This document shows positions 1 through 12,369 of a DNA stretch of 64,000 nucleotides, piece by piece. The stretch comes from Trichobilharzia regenti. Its lineage: Eukaryota > Platyhelminthes > Trematoda > Strigeidida > Schistosomatidae. Position 1 is the first letter of the stretch, and each line of letters starts with the position of its first letter. The stretch covers positions 171,553,509-171,617,508 of the forward strand of contig OX235262.1 of the NCBI GenBank assembly GCA_944472135.2, read 5' to 3'. Both the position numbers and the translations under genes were made by a program. The notes beneath the pieces are model-generated. The model made no database searches and had not been told where the DNA came from. It was given only the letters and a program-made list of their open reading frames with translations.

Positions 1-639
1 AGAATGGTATATATTTAAAGGTAGAAGCATGATCTGTCAAGGCGTTCATTATTATCTTTTTCAAGATAAAGATCTAAGCCCTCATAAAAATCAGAAAAGT
101 CTCGAGCCGTCCAGTTGCATATTGCTGTTCCTGGAGAATGGGGCGATTCACCTTAGTGATCACCACCATATCTACTGATCAGCTAGCGCCACCCTCCCTC
201 CTTTTTTGATGTTAAGCTCTGAGACTATGATTATTATGGCTACTGCATATATATTGCTTGGTACCATACATGTTCGTACCTCATATTCCATCTTCCTAGC
301 CTTCTTAATGAGTGCTTCCAATAGGTCTCCACGTACATCTTTATGAACATATTATATATGTGTGCATGCATCCTAATGAACAGATTACTTTATAAGAAGT
401 TAACGCCTCAAAATATAAAAGGAATAGGTTTTGTGAATAGTGGAGAAAGATTCAACAGAACACTATATTTAAGGTTCCATGTGGGTATTATGAACTGAAG
501 GTAAGGTCGGTTGGCAGGACATAGTGTACTAAATTATCATGACAGTTGTATATATAGTAAACATTTGACATTGCAAAGTAACCTGTCTACATATATTACA
601 AAAAGATATTAACATAACCAAAAAAATTTCAGCATTTCG
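1..639. other. AT-rich sequence, no gene seen
   Basis: No open frame of useful length, no tRNA-like boxes and no repeat that I can match elsewhere in the window. It leads directly into a LINE reverse-transcriptase fragment. Confidence 0.4.
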
Positions 640-1356
640 TTAACAATACTGCAGAAAAGCATATCTCAAGCATTTGACATGGTATCTCACAGTACACTCT
701 TTGAGAAGCTGTACTCATGTGGAATTCGCAACTCATTACTGAACTGGTTAAAATCATTTCTAAGCAACAGGGTACAAATAACCGAAGTTGGATCTGTATT
801 GTCTCATCCTAGGCAGATCTCAGGTGGGGTTGTGCAAGGTGGTGTCCTAGGTCCACTTTTATTCACAGTCTACATTAACAGCATTCGCAAGTGCTTCACC
901 TCAGGTAAACCATTTCCATATGCTGACGACCTCAAAGTCGTCTACTCCTGCTACACTCATGAATTAAGCGATATGGTTACTAAAATACATCTTGAACTAA
1001 GTAGTCTCGCAATATGGTGTGCTGAATCCTGTCTAAACTTTAACATTGACAAATGCGGCTGGATTTGTATCACCAACAGTAACCTTGATCTAACTCTTGA
1101 AATAAATGGGCGAAAACTAGCCAAGCTCAACTCAGTCGTAGATCTCGGTATTAGATACTCTAGTAACCTAACGTTCGCTGAACAGACTGATTATGCCAGA
1201 CGTAAAACACGAAGGCTGATAGGATGCATTACACGCAATTTCTTTTGTTGTGAAACTAGGGTTTCATTATACAAAGTATGTGTCCGACTTATCTTAGAAT
1301 ACTGCCTGTTTATTCTTAGCGGAACCTCGCCAGATACTAGCTTGCTAGGCTACTAG
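640..1356 (+). mobile_element. CR1/jockey-type LINE reverse transcriptase fragment
   Basis: An open frame of about 225 codons (from 679, with readable sequence just upstream) carries the middle and end of a non-LTR reverse transcriptase. An SQAFD motif (a form of the K-A-F-D block) lies just before the first ATG. GVVQGGVLGPLLFTVYIN follows, then the catalytic YADDLK box and a thumb region ending in an R-L-I-L-E-Y segment. The 5' half, including any endonuclease, is missing, so this is a dead 5'-truncated copy. The frame stops at 1356, where a SINE-like tail begins. The 3' end of a similar element lies at 15035-15960 on the other strand. Confidence 0.8.
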
Positions 1357-1357
1357 C

Positions 1358-1460
1358 TTACGAGTTTTCTCGCCGGTCCCAAGCCCGGGTGAAGAGGGAG
1401 GGTTGGGGCATGGTGCTAGAAACTCCACCCCTGTAAAACAACCAAATCGCTACAGAAACT
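1358..1460 (+). repeat. 3' part of tRNA-headed SINE
   Basis: Matches the body of the SINE copies at 27245 and 53238: 'gaagagggagggttggg', 'catggtgctag', then 'ctacagaaacttcaacg'. The tRNA-like head is missing. Confidence 0.5.
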
Positions 1461-1499
1461 TCAACGAATAAATATATTAAAAATTCTAAAAGCATAAGC

Positions 1500-4310
1500 A
1501 ATAGCCTTACTTTTCGCTGGAATCGGGGAAGTGAAATGACGCAGGCTGGTGGAAGCCTTCGGGAAGCCAGTCAGCCGATGTGCCTTCTTTCGATGAAAGC
1601 AAAAGTAAGGATGGGTACCTTGAATGTTCGCACAATGTAAGAAACTGGAAAGGCTACCCAGACAGCCGCTGAAATGCGAAGGTACAGAATAGAAGTGTTG
1701 GGAATCTGCGAGAGTGGACGGAACGGGTGTGGTAGGTGCCAACTACCTACTGGAGAGACAGTAATCTATTCCGGCCACCCAAAGGACAACCATGAGCACA
1801 CCGAGGGAGTGGCCATCATGAAGTCACCAACAGCAACCAAAGCTCTCATGCAGTGGGAACCAATCTCCTCCAGGATAATGACAGCCAGTTTCAACTCAAA
1901 AGGAAGGAAAGTTACAGTCATTCAATGTTATGCGCTTACAAACGTCTCAGAACAAGAGAAGAAGGAGGCGTTCTACAGACAACTACAAGCAATGATGGAC
2001 AACGTCCCAAATGGCGATATCAAAATCCTGATGGGCGACATGAATGCGAAGCTGGGAGAGGACAACACAGGAACAGAACCCACCATGGGTCGTGAGGCAA
2101 GACAACATGGATTTCACCAGATGGAAACACCAAAAACCAGATAGACTTCATCTCAATTTCAAGAAAGTGGAGACGGAGCCGACTGGACACAAGGTCGAGG
2201 AGAGGAGCAGATGTGGGTTCAGACCACTATCTAGTAGAAGGGACTTTCAAGGTGAAACTAAAAGCCTCGAGGATAGCTGGAGATAGACCACAATGCAAGT
2301 TCAACACTCAATTACTGAAGGACAAAACCACAAAAGACACTTTCACTGCAACTGTCAGAGCAAAGCAGGAAACACTACGCGACATCACTGAAGAATCATG
2401 CGTGGAAGAACATTGGAAGTCTCTGAAGGCGATTCTCAACGAAACGTGTTCAACGGTTCTAGGAAGAAAGAAGAGACAAGACAAGGAATGGCTCTCAACG
2501 GACACTTGGAAATTAATAGAAGAGAGGAGAATGGTGAAAGAGAAAATGATTCAACGCAAGGACGGACAGGAGAAGGAGACGATGAGCTCAACTTACAAAG
2601 CATTGGACAAAGAAGTGAAGAAAAGTGCTAGGGAGGACAAAAGACGATTCTACGACAATCTAGCTACTGAAGCTGAAAAGGCAGCAGGCAAAAGGGACCT
2701 GAGGACACTATATCAGATAACCAAATCTCTATCCGAGAAGGGATCAACACAAGCGAAACCCATAAAAGACAGCCAAGGGAACCCAATTACCAAGGAAGAA
2801 AAACAGATTAAACAATGGGCGGATCACTTCAAAGGACTCTTGAACCGACCATCACCTGCAACCTGTTCAGAAATACCAACAACAGCGCGCACACAACTGC
2901 AAGTTGACACCAATCCTCCAACGAGAGCTGAAGTCTTGAACGCAATCAAACTTCTCAAAGCTGGAAAAACAGCCGGACCAGATGGAATACCCTCTGAAGC
3001 ACTGAAAGCGGACCCAGAGACTACAGCAGCCATGCTGACTGACTCTATTATTGCAGAAGGTCTGGAAGGAGGGAAAGGTGCCTACTGACTGGAGAAAAGG
3101 TTACCTCGTGAAACTACCGAAGAAGGGAGACTTACGACTCACTCTGCAAGAACTGGCGAGGAATTATGCTCCTATCGACGCCAAGTAAAATCTTGAGTCG
3201 CATCATCCTGGAGAGATTAAAGGATGCAATGGAGACAGAACTCCGACCAGAACAAGCTGGATTCAGGAGAGGCAACTCTTCGCATCATCATCACAGAACA
3301 AAGCATGGAATGGCAATCAAACCTCTACCTCAAATTTATAGACTTTGAAAAGGCATTCGACAGCGTTGATCGCGAAGTAATTTGGAAATTACTCGAGTAC
3401 TACGGCGTACCCCAAATATTCATCAACCTTATTCAACAGTGGGAAACGAGAAGACAGGGATAGCCTGGACCAATGTTAAGCACCAAGAAGACCTGGATTT
3501 CGCGGATGACTTACGTTTTATGACACACAAAATCAAAGATTTACAAGTGAAAACCGACAAACTGGTCGAATAAGCAGCAAAGACAGGACTCCAATTGAAA
3601 ATAGACAAGACGGAGGTTATGAAAATAACCAACCAACCAACCAACAACATCGCCAATCACCATCAATTGGAGGGATTTGAAAGAGGTTACTTCTAGGAAG
3701 CATTGCCTCAACTGCAGGAGGAACAGATGAGGATGTTAAATCGAGAATCGGGAAGGCAGACGAGAAACACATTCATCAACCTGAGATCAATCTGTAAATC
3801 TTCGTCACTCAGCATCAACAAAATTTGGTCGGATTTTCAATACAAATGTCAAGTTAGTTCTTCTGTACGGATCATAAACTTGGCGGGTGGGTTGCAAAGA
3901 ATATTTCCAACAGCCTGTTGCAGACCTTCATCAACCAACAACTGTCCTCGCTCCATACTGAAGATCAGATTGCCGGAAAGAATCACCAACAAGAAACTAT
4001 GGGAACAAACAATGCAAGAACCAATCGCCCAGCAAATATGCAGGAGAAAGTGGAGATGCGTTGGACACTCGCTGAGGAGACCGCTGGGTGACATCGCGCG
4101 CCAAGCCCTCGAGTGGAACCTGAAAGGGAAGCGGCGTATGGGACGTTCAAGGTTGACATGGAGGAGATCGTGTGAAGAGGAGTTGAAAGAGTAAGGACTA
4201 ACATGGATGCAGGTGAAAAGTACAGCAGAAGACAGAAGCAAATGGATACGTGGCGTTGAAGCCCTATGTTCCACCAGAAACCCATGGGAACAATAAATAG
4301 ATAAATAACT
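1500..4310 (+). mobile_element. RTE-type LINE (SR2-like), nearly full length, decayed
   Basis: The longest LINE copy in the window. The endonuclease starts near 1611 (MGTLNVRTM, then an in-frame stop) and shows LMGDMNAKLGED (2030-2060) and, after a frameshift, GSDHYLV (2213-2235), two catalytic signatures of the apurinic-type nuclease. The RT region reads GKTAGPDGIPSEAL (about 2960), PEQAGFR (3247), FIDFEKAFDSVDRE (3335) and the catalytic LDFADDL (3490). About 150 bp seems to be missing between the FDSVDRE block and FADDL. The C-terminus has WRCVGHSLRRP and a basic tail, and the 3' end is 'tgaagccctatgttcc' followed by an A-rich stretch. RTE assignment rests on the endonuclease/RT wording I associate with SR2/SjR2; at least four frame breaks make it inactive. 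Confidence 0.85.
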
Positions 4311-4449
4311 TCTGCACGTATTATAGCCTTAACTGCATACGAAAAGCCTTTATCACTCTGAAATCTGCTTAGAAATCTACTCTTCTCCTCATAAGGAAAG
4401 AAATTCTTATTTTCAACAACAATTTTACGTCACCGAGTGCCTCTATATT

Positions 4450-4880
4450 GGTTAGAATCTTAGCGGACGCTTCACCTACAGCCTGATGCAGGGGTTCATT
4501 AGCAGCTCTCATTGAGGGCTCCATACTGACGACCAGATATCCGGCCAGTCAGATTTAGCGACAAGAATGTATTTGAGCGCATCAATCAAGATCAACAAAT
4601 ATGTGAAAGAAAATGGAGTTAAATTGGCTATACCCTGAGACGTCCACCGAATGATATCTGCTGCAATGCAGGGTATCACTGGAGTGGAATGCAAATAACA
4701 AAAGACGAGTGGGGCCGAGGTTAGAGGGTGACATGCAGGAGATCACGCTTGGAGGGGCGAGAGATGGGCAACTGTAGACTCAGCTGAAGAGGAATGCATA
4801 AAATAGAAAAAAAGTAGAAATGAGTCGATGAAGCCATATGTCCCACTGGGAAGTCAAGGAGACAATATAAATATACAATG
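4450..4880 (+). repeat. RTE LINE 3' fragment
   Basis: Diverged copy of the last ~400 bp of the RTE element that precedes it. It keeps 'gaccagatatccggcc', 'gaaagaaaatggag' and the terminal 'gaagccatatgtcccact' followed by an A-rich end. No intact frame. Confidence 0.6.
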
Positions 4881-6214
4881 ATTGATGAAAACTCCAGTAA
4901 TATTCAATTCGAAAGCTACTTTTCGCTAACCTAACTTACCTGGCAGCCTATGCACTGCTCAGCAGTGCTTAAATTCAAATATTACGTAATTCAGTTTCAA
5001 TGCCTAATCCTTTTGTTCAGTTCGAGCTTGATAACTGAGTTCCATTAGCTTTATACATTGTCCTGAGAACCTGAAGGTCAACATTGACGTCTCTACAAGG
5101 AAGTTCAGAGATAAACAGAGCGGCTTATTCAAATTCCGTCCTTCTTGAGCGGAATTTTGATTCACTACTGGGGGTGCTATTTTCAGGCGTTTTGATAAAC
5201 ATCGCTTCGTATTCCTAATTAATGGCCCATAAAGTGCACATATTTAATGCTTAAGTGACATACCACCTTTCCCCTGTAACAAAGAGCATTCTCTTTCAAA
5301 AAATATGCATAGCTTTATTAATCTATAATCTGTTTTGGCATTCTTCAGAACCTGAAGTATGTCGGGAGTTCCTAATCCCACTGCTATAAGGTAAGATTTT
5401 GAGAATAAATTTTGTGTATGCATTTGGCACAGACACATTCACTGTGTGATTCATACATCTTAAGATTGATAATCCTTATAATTCTGTAAGTAATTCTTTC
5501 TCCCTTACATTATGGTAAATTTAAGTTGGGTTGCGTTTCTGCCTGCCTTCGAAGCGTGTTTCAGCTTAAAATGCTTTTTTCCCAAAGTGTGTTGATAATT
5601 CATACTTCAACCGTTTGACTAGTTTATTAGTCCATATTTTCTGTCTTTATTATCTATATTCAATCCATTGACCTTTTGCTGTTTCCGAAAATGTCATTCA
5701 GGGCTTTCCAAATCTATCCTCTTAATTACTTAGTACTGCATACTTCGGAAGCTGGATATCTGTCTGAACATACGCTGATAGATTAAGGTTCAATATCCAA
5801 TATCCTGATTACGAGCTAGTATAAACCAGTGATTTCTTTGAGCTCGCTTCTTGATTGTGAGGTAGAGGTTCCAGATCTTCGGTGAGCTTCTGCGTAGTAA
5901 GTCCCGCCACTCGACTGCTTTAGCTCTGGTAGACTCCAAGAGGAGTGGTGCGGGGATTGGTCAAGATGTGGTTTGTAGTATGCAGTATGTTAGGACTGTA
6001 TTGCTGCCGTGAATGGAGTTTGACCTAACTCCCATTGGTCATTCGGTGTAGTCATAAAAGCAGAATAGTAATAATAATAATGGGTTGTAGTGTAGATAAT
6101 ATGGGTTCAGATAAGTGGAATAATAAAGGTGACCTAAGGAAAAGATAGAGTGAGAGAAGGCAGAACAGATGGGGATTTAGTTTGTACGCTTATCCGTTGA
6201 CAGTGTGGTTTTAA
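4881..6214. other. Unassigned sequence, no gene seen
   Basis: AT-rich, with only short frames. The right end (about 5790-6110) repeats no motif I can place. An upstream exon of the TFIIF gene could lie here, but I see no convincing ATG-plus-donor candidate. Confidence 0.35.
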
Positions 6215-7815
6215 GTTTTATGAGGATAAGCCATTGAGACACAAACCTTGCATTTCTGCATGATTGTCTACCTTCCGCTTAAAAATCTCCACAGATGGCG
6301 CTGTAGTCACGGCCGCTGGTAAAGCGTTCCAGAGACGGCAAACTCGAAGCGAAAAGAAATGTGATCGCACTCGAGTCTTTGGTCTCTGGTGTGCTATCCT
6401 TAGCGGGTTACCCCGTGGAAGCCTATATTCACTTAATGGCAGGATGCTTTTATTTGGGTGGGCCTGGTCATTTAAGATCTGGTATACGGTGATGAGGTCT
6501 CCCCTGTGCCTACGGTAACTAAGTGTGAAAAGACCTAATTTCTTTAGTGTTTCTTCGTATAATTTGTTGCGGAGGTCGATCATCCATTTTGTCGCTCGTC
6601 TCTGGACACTTTCTAGAATGTTAGCATCCCCACCAAGGGTGTAATTTGCACTCTGTGACCTACCCGAATGAAGTTGCACTACTTTGCACTTCTTTAGGTT
6701 GAAAGGCATTCCGTTAGCCAGAGCCCAGTTTCCCAGAGTTTGCAGGTCAGCCTGCAATCTGTCTGAGTCTTCCGATGAGTTTATTGCTCTCCAAATCTTT
6801 ACGTCGTCAGCGTAAAGAGGCGCAGAGCAGTTTAGTTGGGAGGGCAGGTCGTTGATAAAAACCAAAAACATCAACGGCCCTAGGATAGAACCCATTTGGA
6901 ACCCCTGATGCCGAGGTGTGCCAGGATGATCGGATGCGGTTGACTTTGGTGCAGAATTCTCTCTCGCCTAAGTAATCTTTCAGCCATGCGAGAAGTGCTC
7001 CAGAAACACCCGCCTTGCTTATTTTGTGAAGGAGCAGACCATGGTGAACCGTCGAATGCTTTCGCAAAGTCGAGAAAGATCACGTAGGCTGGTACCTTTT
7101 CGTCCCAGGATAGTGTCCAATCGTTCCAAGCTAGTAGAAGATTCGTCAAGAGTTACAAGTTTAACCGGTGAGGATTTTGGTATCCCCGGTTTACGCGCGT
7201 TTGTGCTATTTTCCGAATTGGTGGGAGTCCAACATTTCACGTTTTTCCCTGCTACTTTTGCGCCATCTTTAGTTTTCAAAGGACTACACGAGGCTACATC
7301 ATGATGGCAACTTGGGCATATGTACCAGAACCATGGGCATGGGTTCTTACGCATAAAGTCATAATATACTTTTGGTACCCCATTGTCGCATCTATAATGC
7401 ACCCATCGCTTGCAAAAGTTACATTCGAAAGCAGTCTGCTTGTTCGACAACAGAAGCGCAGACCTCGCAGTCGTCTGCCTTCCTGGGAAGCGTTTTTGTC
7501 GTCTTGCGACATGGCCTACCATGGATATGGGAGTTATACAGTTCTCACTTAGTGCAATTTTCCCACTCGGCTCTGTTAACCTAGTCGTGTTAACAGGGAT
7601 GGAGCCACATCCACTTGGTTGACTTTGCACAGCTTCACTGTAGGACTGTGGCGACATGGGCAATCTGTAGGAGCAGGAAATATTTGCCCTGGTCTTCAAG
7701 ACCGGTATGCGAGAGTCCATCAGCTTCACTTGTTTGGCTAGTTTGGCTGAAGCCCTGGTGACTACGGAGTATGATGTCCCATTACTTATCTTAGAGTGAG
7801 AATCTATCGTCATAT
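6215..7815 (-). mobile_element. CR1-type LINE, ORF1 with PHD-like finger joined to ORF2 RT
   Basis: The 5' part (7813 down to about 7150) encodes an ORF1-like protein with a PHD-like zinc finger: C-x2-C in ECNFCKRWVHYRC, then WYICPSCHHD, in the order Cys-Cys-His-Cys-Cys-Cys. Near 7150 the frame runs abruptly into the RT domain of ORF2: a variant KAFD block (VIFLDFAKAFD), GSILGPLMFLVFIN (6890) and the catalytic YADDVKIW (about 6810). The endonuclease and the front of the RT are therefore missing, and a second deletion follows LGGDANI. The end reads YRRHRGDLITVYQIL, then SLRVCRLWNALP near 6330. This is an internally deleted, frameshifted CR1-like copy. Confidence 0.8.
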
Positions 7816-8544
7816 TACTCCTAAATTAATACCGGTGATTAAATAATAAGAGACTGTTATTTTGTCCAATAGACTGACAGCAAAAGACAATAGAGAGCAC
7901 AGAACAGAAGGATAAAGTATTTAAGTAAAAGCTTTTGACTTTACCTGTAACTTTCGGGTTATTCGGCTTCACAGCAATCACTTAACAGACCAACAAGTCC
8001 TGTATATTTGAAAGAGTGAGGAGGATGTTGCTACAGAAGTAGCACCTGAAGCTTTGGCAGTAGTTCGAGACAGCGGGAAGTATCACACACAGGCTCGGTG
8101 AGGAAGAAATGGTTGAATAAAATTCGCCGGGTAGGAAGATCAGATTTCCCATACGAATAATTCACAAAAGTGGATATTTCCGGTTAGAGAGTAAAAAGCG
8201 CCAATCACAATGTTAAAAGGTTGAAACTTTAGTTGTATTCTTACAGATGTGAGACGTAAAGAATACTCTGACTAGTGCCTTTAAAGAATCACACTGGCTA
8301 TTTGGATAAGTCTAAAGGAGTACTGGTAACAGATTAGCAATGGTAGGATAGCTTGCACTAACGGCTTATATTGTATAAATGGTAGTCATTATGAAAACCT
8401 TATTCGCTTCCTTTTTCAGTGCATTTTCTGTATTATCTTTGAAGTAGTAGTACTCTTTCGTATCAACTGATACTTAAAACTCACTAACCCTCATTTAAAA
8501 GACTTGTACTGTCAACGGTCTTATTTAAATTAACTTAATTATAG
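7816..8544. other. Unassigned sequence upstream of TFIIF exon
   Basis: No long frame or recognised repeat. The right edge ends in a pyrimidine-poor but AG-terminated stretch (ttaattatag, 8535-8544) that must serve as acceptor for the first visible TFIIF exon, because the frame upstream is closed at 8531-8533. Confidence 0.4.
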
Positions 8545-9043
8545 AGTGGAGAAGGTCGCACCTCCAATAACATCAGAAGTTTCTCAAGCACAAAATATCA
8601 CAGTTGTTTCGCGTTTGCCCCCAAATAAAGGCATTCAGTATGCTCGTCCGGCGCACAATCTCATTACAGCTCCACGTGATTCAGTTGTTTCTACGGCTTC
8701 TGTTGTTGTTATACGACCTCTTGGCAATTCATCGACTCCAGTGAATGTAACTGCTGCTTCTACCACAGGTTTGAAAATCACTCCTATCGGCCCATTAAAA
8801 ATATCTGCCATCCAATCGACATCGAATGCATCACGTCCTAGTTCCATATCATCTCAGCCGCAAAGTAGTTCATCAGCATCGCCTGCAAAGGCGACTAATC
8901 TCATCACACATTCCACTCAACCTCAGACTATTCAATCGGGTAGTGCCGTACTCAGTGGTTTGGCTGGAAATTCGAAAGTGCCAATAACAAATCAGACGGA
9001 AGAAAAGCAAACGTCTCAACGCAATATAATAAGAGAAATGCAG
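8545..9043 (+). CDS. GTF2F1: TFIIF alpha subunit (RAP74), first visible coding exon
   Basis: Encodes 166 residues of low-complexity Ser/Thr/Pro-rich sequence (for example SSISSQPQSSSSASPAK) with no recognisable domain. It joins the dimerisation domain in exon 11176-11573 exactly in phase 0: the donor is cag|gtataa at 9043/9044. There is no in-frame ATG near the 5' end and a stop lies upstream at 8531, so the exon starts at a splice acceptor, most likely after 8544. The codon GTG at 8546 is not a start. The true first exon was not found. The vertebrate protein begins only about 15 residues before the equivalent of exon 2, so this is a lineage-specific N-terminal extension. Its function is unknown; low-complexity tails in transcription factors often mediate weak interactions. 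The exon is assigned from its clean frame and phase match. Confidence 0.75.
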
Positions 9044-10042
9044 GTATAATCCAATATTTTTCATAGAGTGTTTAAATTGCTTACGTTAAATGAATTCATT
9101 TTTAATTAAGATTGTTTATTGTTGATGGAGAGTTTAGTTTAACTGCAGCACTGTGGCTCATCGATCTAAGTGGTTGACATTCTACTAAATCATTTCGGCT
9201 CCCAAATCTATTGCGTTTATCGAGTTTGAAATAACCAGGTAGTATAATTAGTTAATAAGCAGCATGCGCGCCGCATTACAGTTAACTAACTCCCATTTGG
9301 GTTTCCTCAAAGGATTTTTACTATCAAATGTGTAGCATGTATTAATCGTGTTCGTTCCACCCTTTTTTGTTTTCGTATTGTTATATTTATGGCCTGTAAC
9401 TCAACCCATGACACCATCACTGTTTAAATGTTAGTGACCAGAGTTAAAATATGATACATTACTTTAAAGTAGTGTCTTAGAAAGGTAAACTGCTTCGTCT
9501 GAAATACAAATCTTCAGAAAATACTCCACTAACCAAGTATACATCTATTACATTAAACTTCATAACATTGTAATCCTCCAAGTTATGCATTGAAACAGTT
9601 TAGCAGGTGTGAATCTACAACTGAATTAACAAAGATTCTATTTCAGTGCAATCCGTAGAAGGGTATAGAAGTCGTAAAATTAGAGGATCAAATAATACTT
9701 TTGCTTTTAGAAAGGGCTGAGGAGTCGAAATTCACCTAAAAGCATTCTGTGGTTGTCGAGTAAAAGGTAAAAAAAGATTTGTTTAGGTCTGTCACATCGT
9801 CTAACAATTGCAGTCTGAGGATTGATAGATCGATAGATTGTCACTATACACTGTATAGTTAAGTAATGCTTATAGGATTTTTAAAGCTAGTATTCATTAT
9901 CTAAATTAGTAGCTGTCTGTGAAAAGTTCAACATTAGGAAAGCAAATACTCGCTTTTCCTTAAGAAATTCACATAAAAGTGTTTAGTTTATTCTGTCTGT
10001 AGAGAAGCAAGATGAGGAAGGTGATGTGAGTAGAGGGGAGTG
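9044..10042. other. TFIIF intron sequence
   Basis: AT-rich intron with no frames or recognisable repeats that I can support. Confidence 0.4.
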
Positions 10043-10610
10043 ATGCTCAGGAAGGCTTCATGTGCTTTTGGAAGTGTGTGTTACTTCCCGGCTGCCCACA
10101 CAGTGGAAGTTGATTAATTCTTCGGGTACCTGAAACAGAAAGTGTTGCGTGACCGCAGAGCCCAGCGGACAACTGCTTGAGACCGGCCGGTCACACACGG
10201 CCTGTATAAACTGGTTTTTGGGATTGGTTCTGTATTAGTAAACTTACCGCCGGTTACGGACCACCGTAGGTGGGGTAAGTCGGGATGTACAATTTTTGGA
10301 GTCAACCTTTTCTAACCCGTTCTCTCCGGAGTGGAGAGACAGTATGGCTGGCATACTTTCATATAAAGGAAACACTTCACTGCTGTTGAATCCTTGTTCC
10401 CCAGCAGTATGACTTCGCCCACAGACCCCCATCATAGTGTAAGAAAGATTCTTACACGATGTCGGTAACTGCTTTTAGTGTAATCGCCATCCTAACAACC
10501 TTTCTGGCATGATAGGACCTGCAGGAACATATGTCCCAGCCAGTGTAGCTTGTTGGTTCATCGTGATGTGCAAGCCCGACCACCACCTCAAGGTAACAGC
10601 TATCGGTCGG
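10043..10610 (+). repeat. Repeat X, copy 1 (unclassified, ~570 bp)
   Basis: Non-coding repeat shared almost base for base with 23857-24438. It starts at gctcaggaaggcttcatg and ends at aacagctatcggtcgg. Internal blocks include ttacttcccggctgcccaca, gaccggccggtcacacac and gttctctccggagtggagag, which can form hairpins. Partial copies lie at 30593-31640 (opposite strand, interrupted) and 46656-46830. No terminal repeats, tRNA boxes or coding capacity were recognised. Low divergence between the two complete copies suggests recent activity. Confidence 0.8.
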
Positions 10611-11175
10611 GTTTAGTTTATTCAATGGCTTTATTTTTGTACAAAGAAAACCTAGCATCATTTGTTTCGTTTTATTTATCACTTTGATTTGTTTAAATCA
10701 ATGTAGATACTTAGATTATGTCAGTGATAATAGTAGATAATTCGCCTGTCTTCATCTTTGGTCCGGACTTCTGAGTATTAATGTTTGATGTGAAAAAAAA
10801 ACAAGTATGGCTTCTAGTCTATAGGACAAATCTGTATTGGGTTAGTAAGTTGTATTATATAATTGTTTGCTTCTATAACATGTTTTCACTTGTTACTCCT
10901 AATTTGATTGAGAAAATATAGTAACTATGTAAATTATCAACGAAGCTTCGACAGGGTTAACATTTCCTTGTGTTGGGCTATTAAAGAAAGGTATACACAC
11001 TTTGAGCAGCTGATCGTCTCCAAAAAGTGGTTTGAAACCTGGATCTTAGCGGTTTCTTAAAGTATATATTCGGATGAGCCACAACTCAATGCAGGTCATA
11101 AACTAAGACGTTTACGTTTTTCTGCCTATATGTCTGTATTTTTTTTGTTAATACAACAGTCTATCTACATTTTAG

Positions 11176-11573
11176 GTTAGGGTTCCAAACAAGAAAGATA
11201 AGCGTTTCAGTGTACTGCGTTTCCATGCAGCTGATCGAATTGATTTGTCATCAGGTCCTGAGGTTTTTATGCAACGCGAAAATAACCTTAAAGCTTTCCG
11301 AAGCTTGTACGGAACAACTGAAATGCCAGATATAGGGGCTGGCAGTGAATTCGGTCGGGAAGCTAAAGAAGAGGCGAGGTTAAAGAAATATGGTGTTGTA
11401 CGCGAAAGCTATAAACCAGACGATCAACCATGGCTAATGACTGTTGGGAAAGGCAAGGCTAATCGCCGTCGTTTCAGGGGAGTTCGAGAGGGTAGTGTAT
11501 CAGAGAATGTAGAATACTTTGTGTTTTGTCAATGCAAAGATGGAAATTTCGATGCCTATCCAGTAAACGCTTG
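11176..11573 (+). CDS. GTF2F1: TFIIF alpha (RAP74) dimerisation-domain exon
   Basis: This is the diagnostic exon. It reads VRVPNKKDKRFSVLRFHAAD, then GAGSEFGREAKEEARLKKYG and YKPDDQPWLMTVGKGKANRR, then NVEYFVFCQCKDGNFDAYPV. These line up block for block with the N-terminal triple-barrel domain of human RAP74 (VRVPK..., GAGSEFNRKLREEARRKKYG, RPEDQPWLLRV, PDGAFEAFPVHNW), which pairs with RAP30. TFIIF binds RNA polymerase II, helps place it in the pre-initiation complex and supports elongation. The acceptor is ttttag|gtt (11175/11176) and the donor ttg|gtaagt (11573/11574). The last codon is split: TG here plus G from the next exon restores the conserved Trp. Confidence 0.96.
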
Positions 11574-12369
11574 GTAAGTGAAATTAAATTGTTTTGCAAA
11601 TTACTTTTGAAATATCTACGAATTTTAATCTGTCTTAATGTATCAGTAAAGTATTGGTAGTGTTATAGGGTTTAGCTACACTATACAAGCCCTTATTATA
11701 AGCGTAGTTTGTTTAACTAGCCAATAAATCAGTACTCTACCTAACTTGTAAGTACTAACAACAAAACGCAAATCTAGAAGACTCAGTAATTTAGTTAAGA
11801 TTATTCAAGGAAATGGTTCTAGAACTTATCTAGCTGGTATAGCTGAATTACAAACTCTGTGAATGTTCGCGTTAACAGCACAGTAGAAAAGCGCAAAATG
11901 TCATTCGAGCCTGTCCAGATGTATGTACCCATTAAAACAAAAATTTTAAAGCTTTTGAAGGCACGCTACACATCTTTCTTCCTTATCTCTCATAATGTAT
12001 ATTTTCAGTGGAAAAGGGAGGCTCTTACAGTTACACCACGGAAGTCTTTTGAAATCATGTTCATCGCTTATTAGTAAGGAATACTACAAGGATCTTGGTT
12101 TTCTTTAAATTATTCAGAGCACTAGCTGTTTTAGATTTCATAATATTGAAAACTACTGAAAATAGGCAAGTGCGGTATGACTTTATGCACCTACTGTTTG
12201 TCTGCATTATTTATTAAAATTTCAAGTCGACAGCAGTCATACCAACAAGATGAACTACAAATCAGTGAATAAGTGCTCAGTTAGTCGGTAGCTCTGTTAA
12301 TATAATTTCTTTTACATGGTTTAGTATTCATTCTTAGTATTAATCGCCTTTAACAATCGCTTCTTTAAC
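11574..12369. other. TFIIF intron sequence
   Basis: AT-rich, with no supported gene or repeat. The short frame at 11859-12074 has no recognisable content. Confidence 0.4.

Noticed and set aside
8546..8548. GTG as a start codon for the first TFIIF exon
   Set aside because: Eukaryotic mRNAs rarely start at GTG, the in-frame stop lies only 13 bp upstream, and an AG acceptor sits directly before the frame.
10114..10682. Reverse frames of 63-76 codons in repeat X (also at 24280-24468)
   Set aside because: The frames are not preserved end to end between copies, and substitutions show no coding pattern that I can see.
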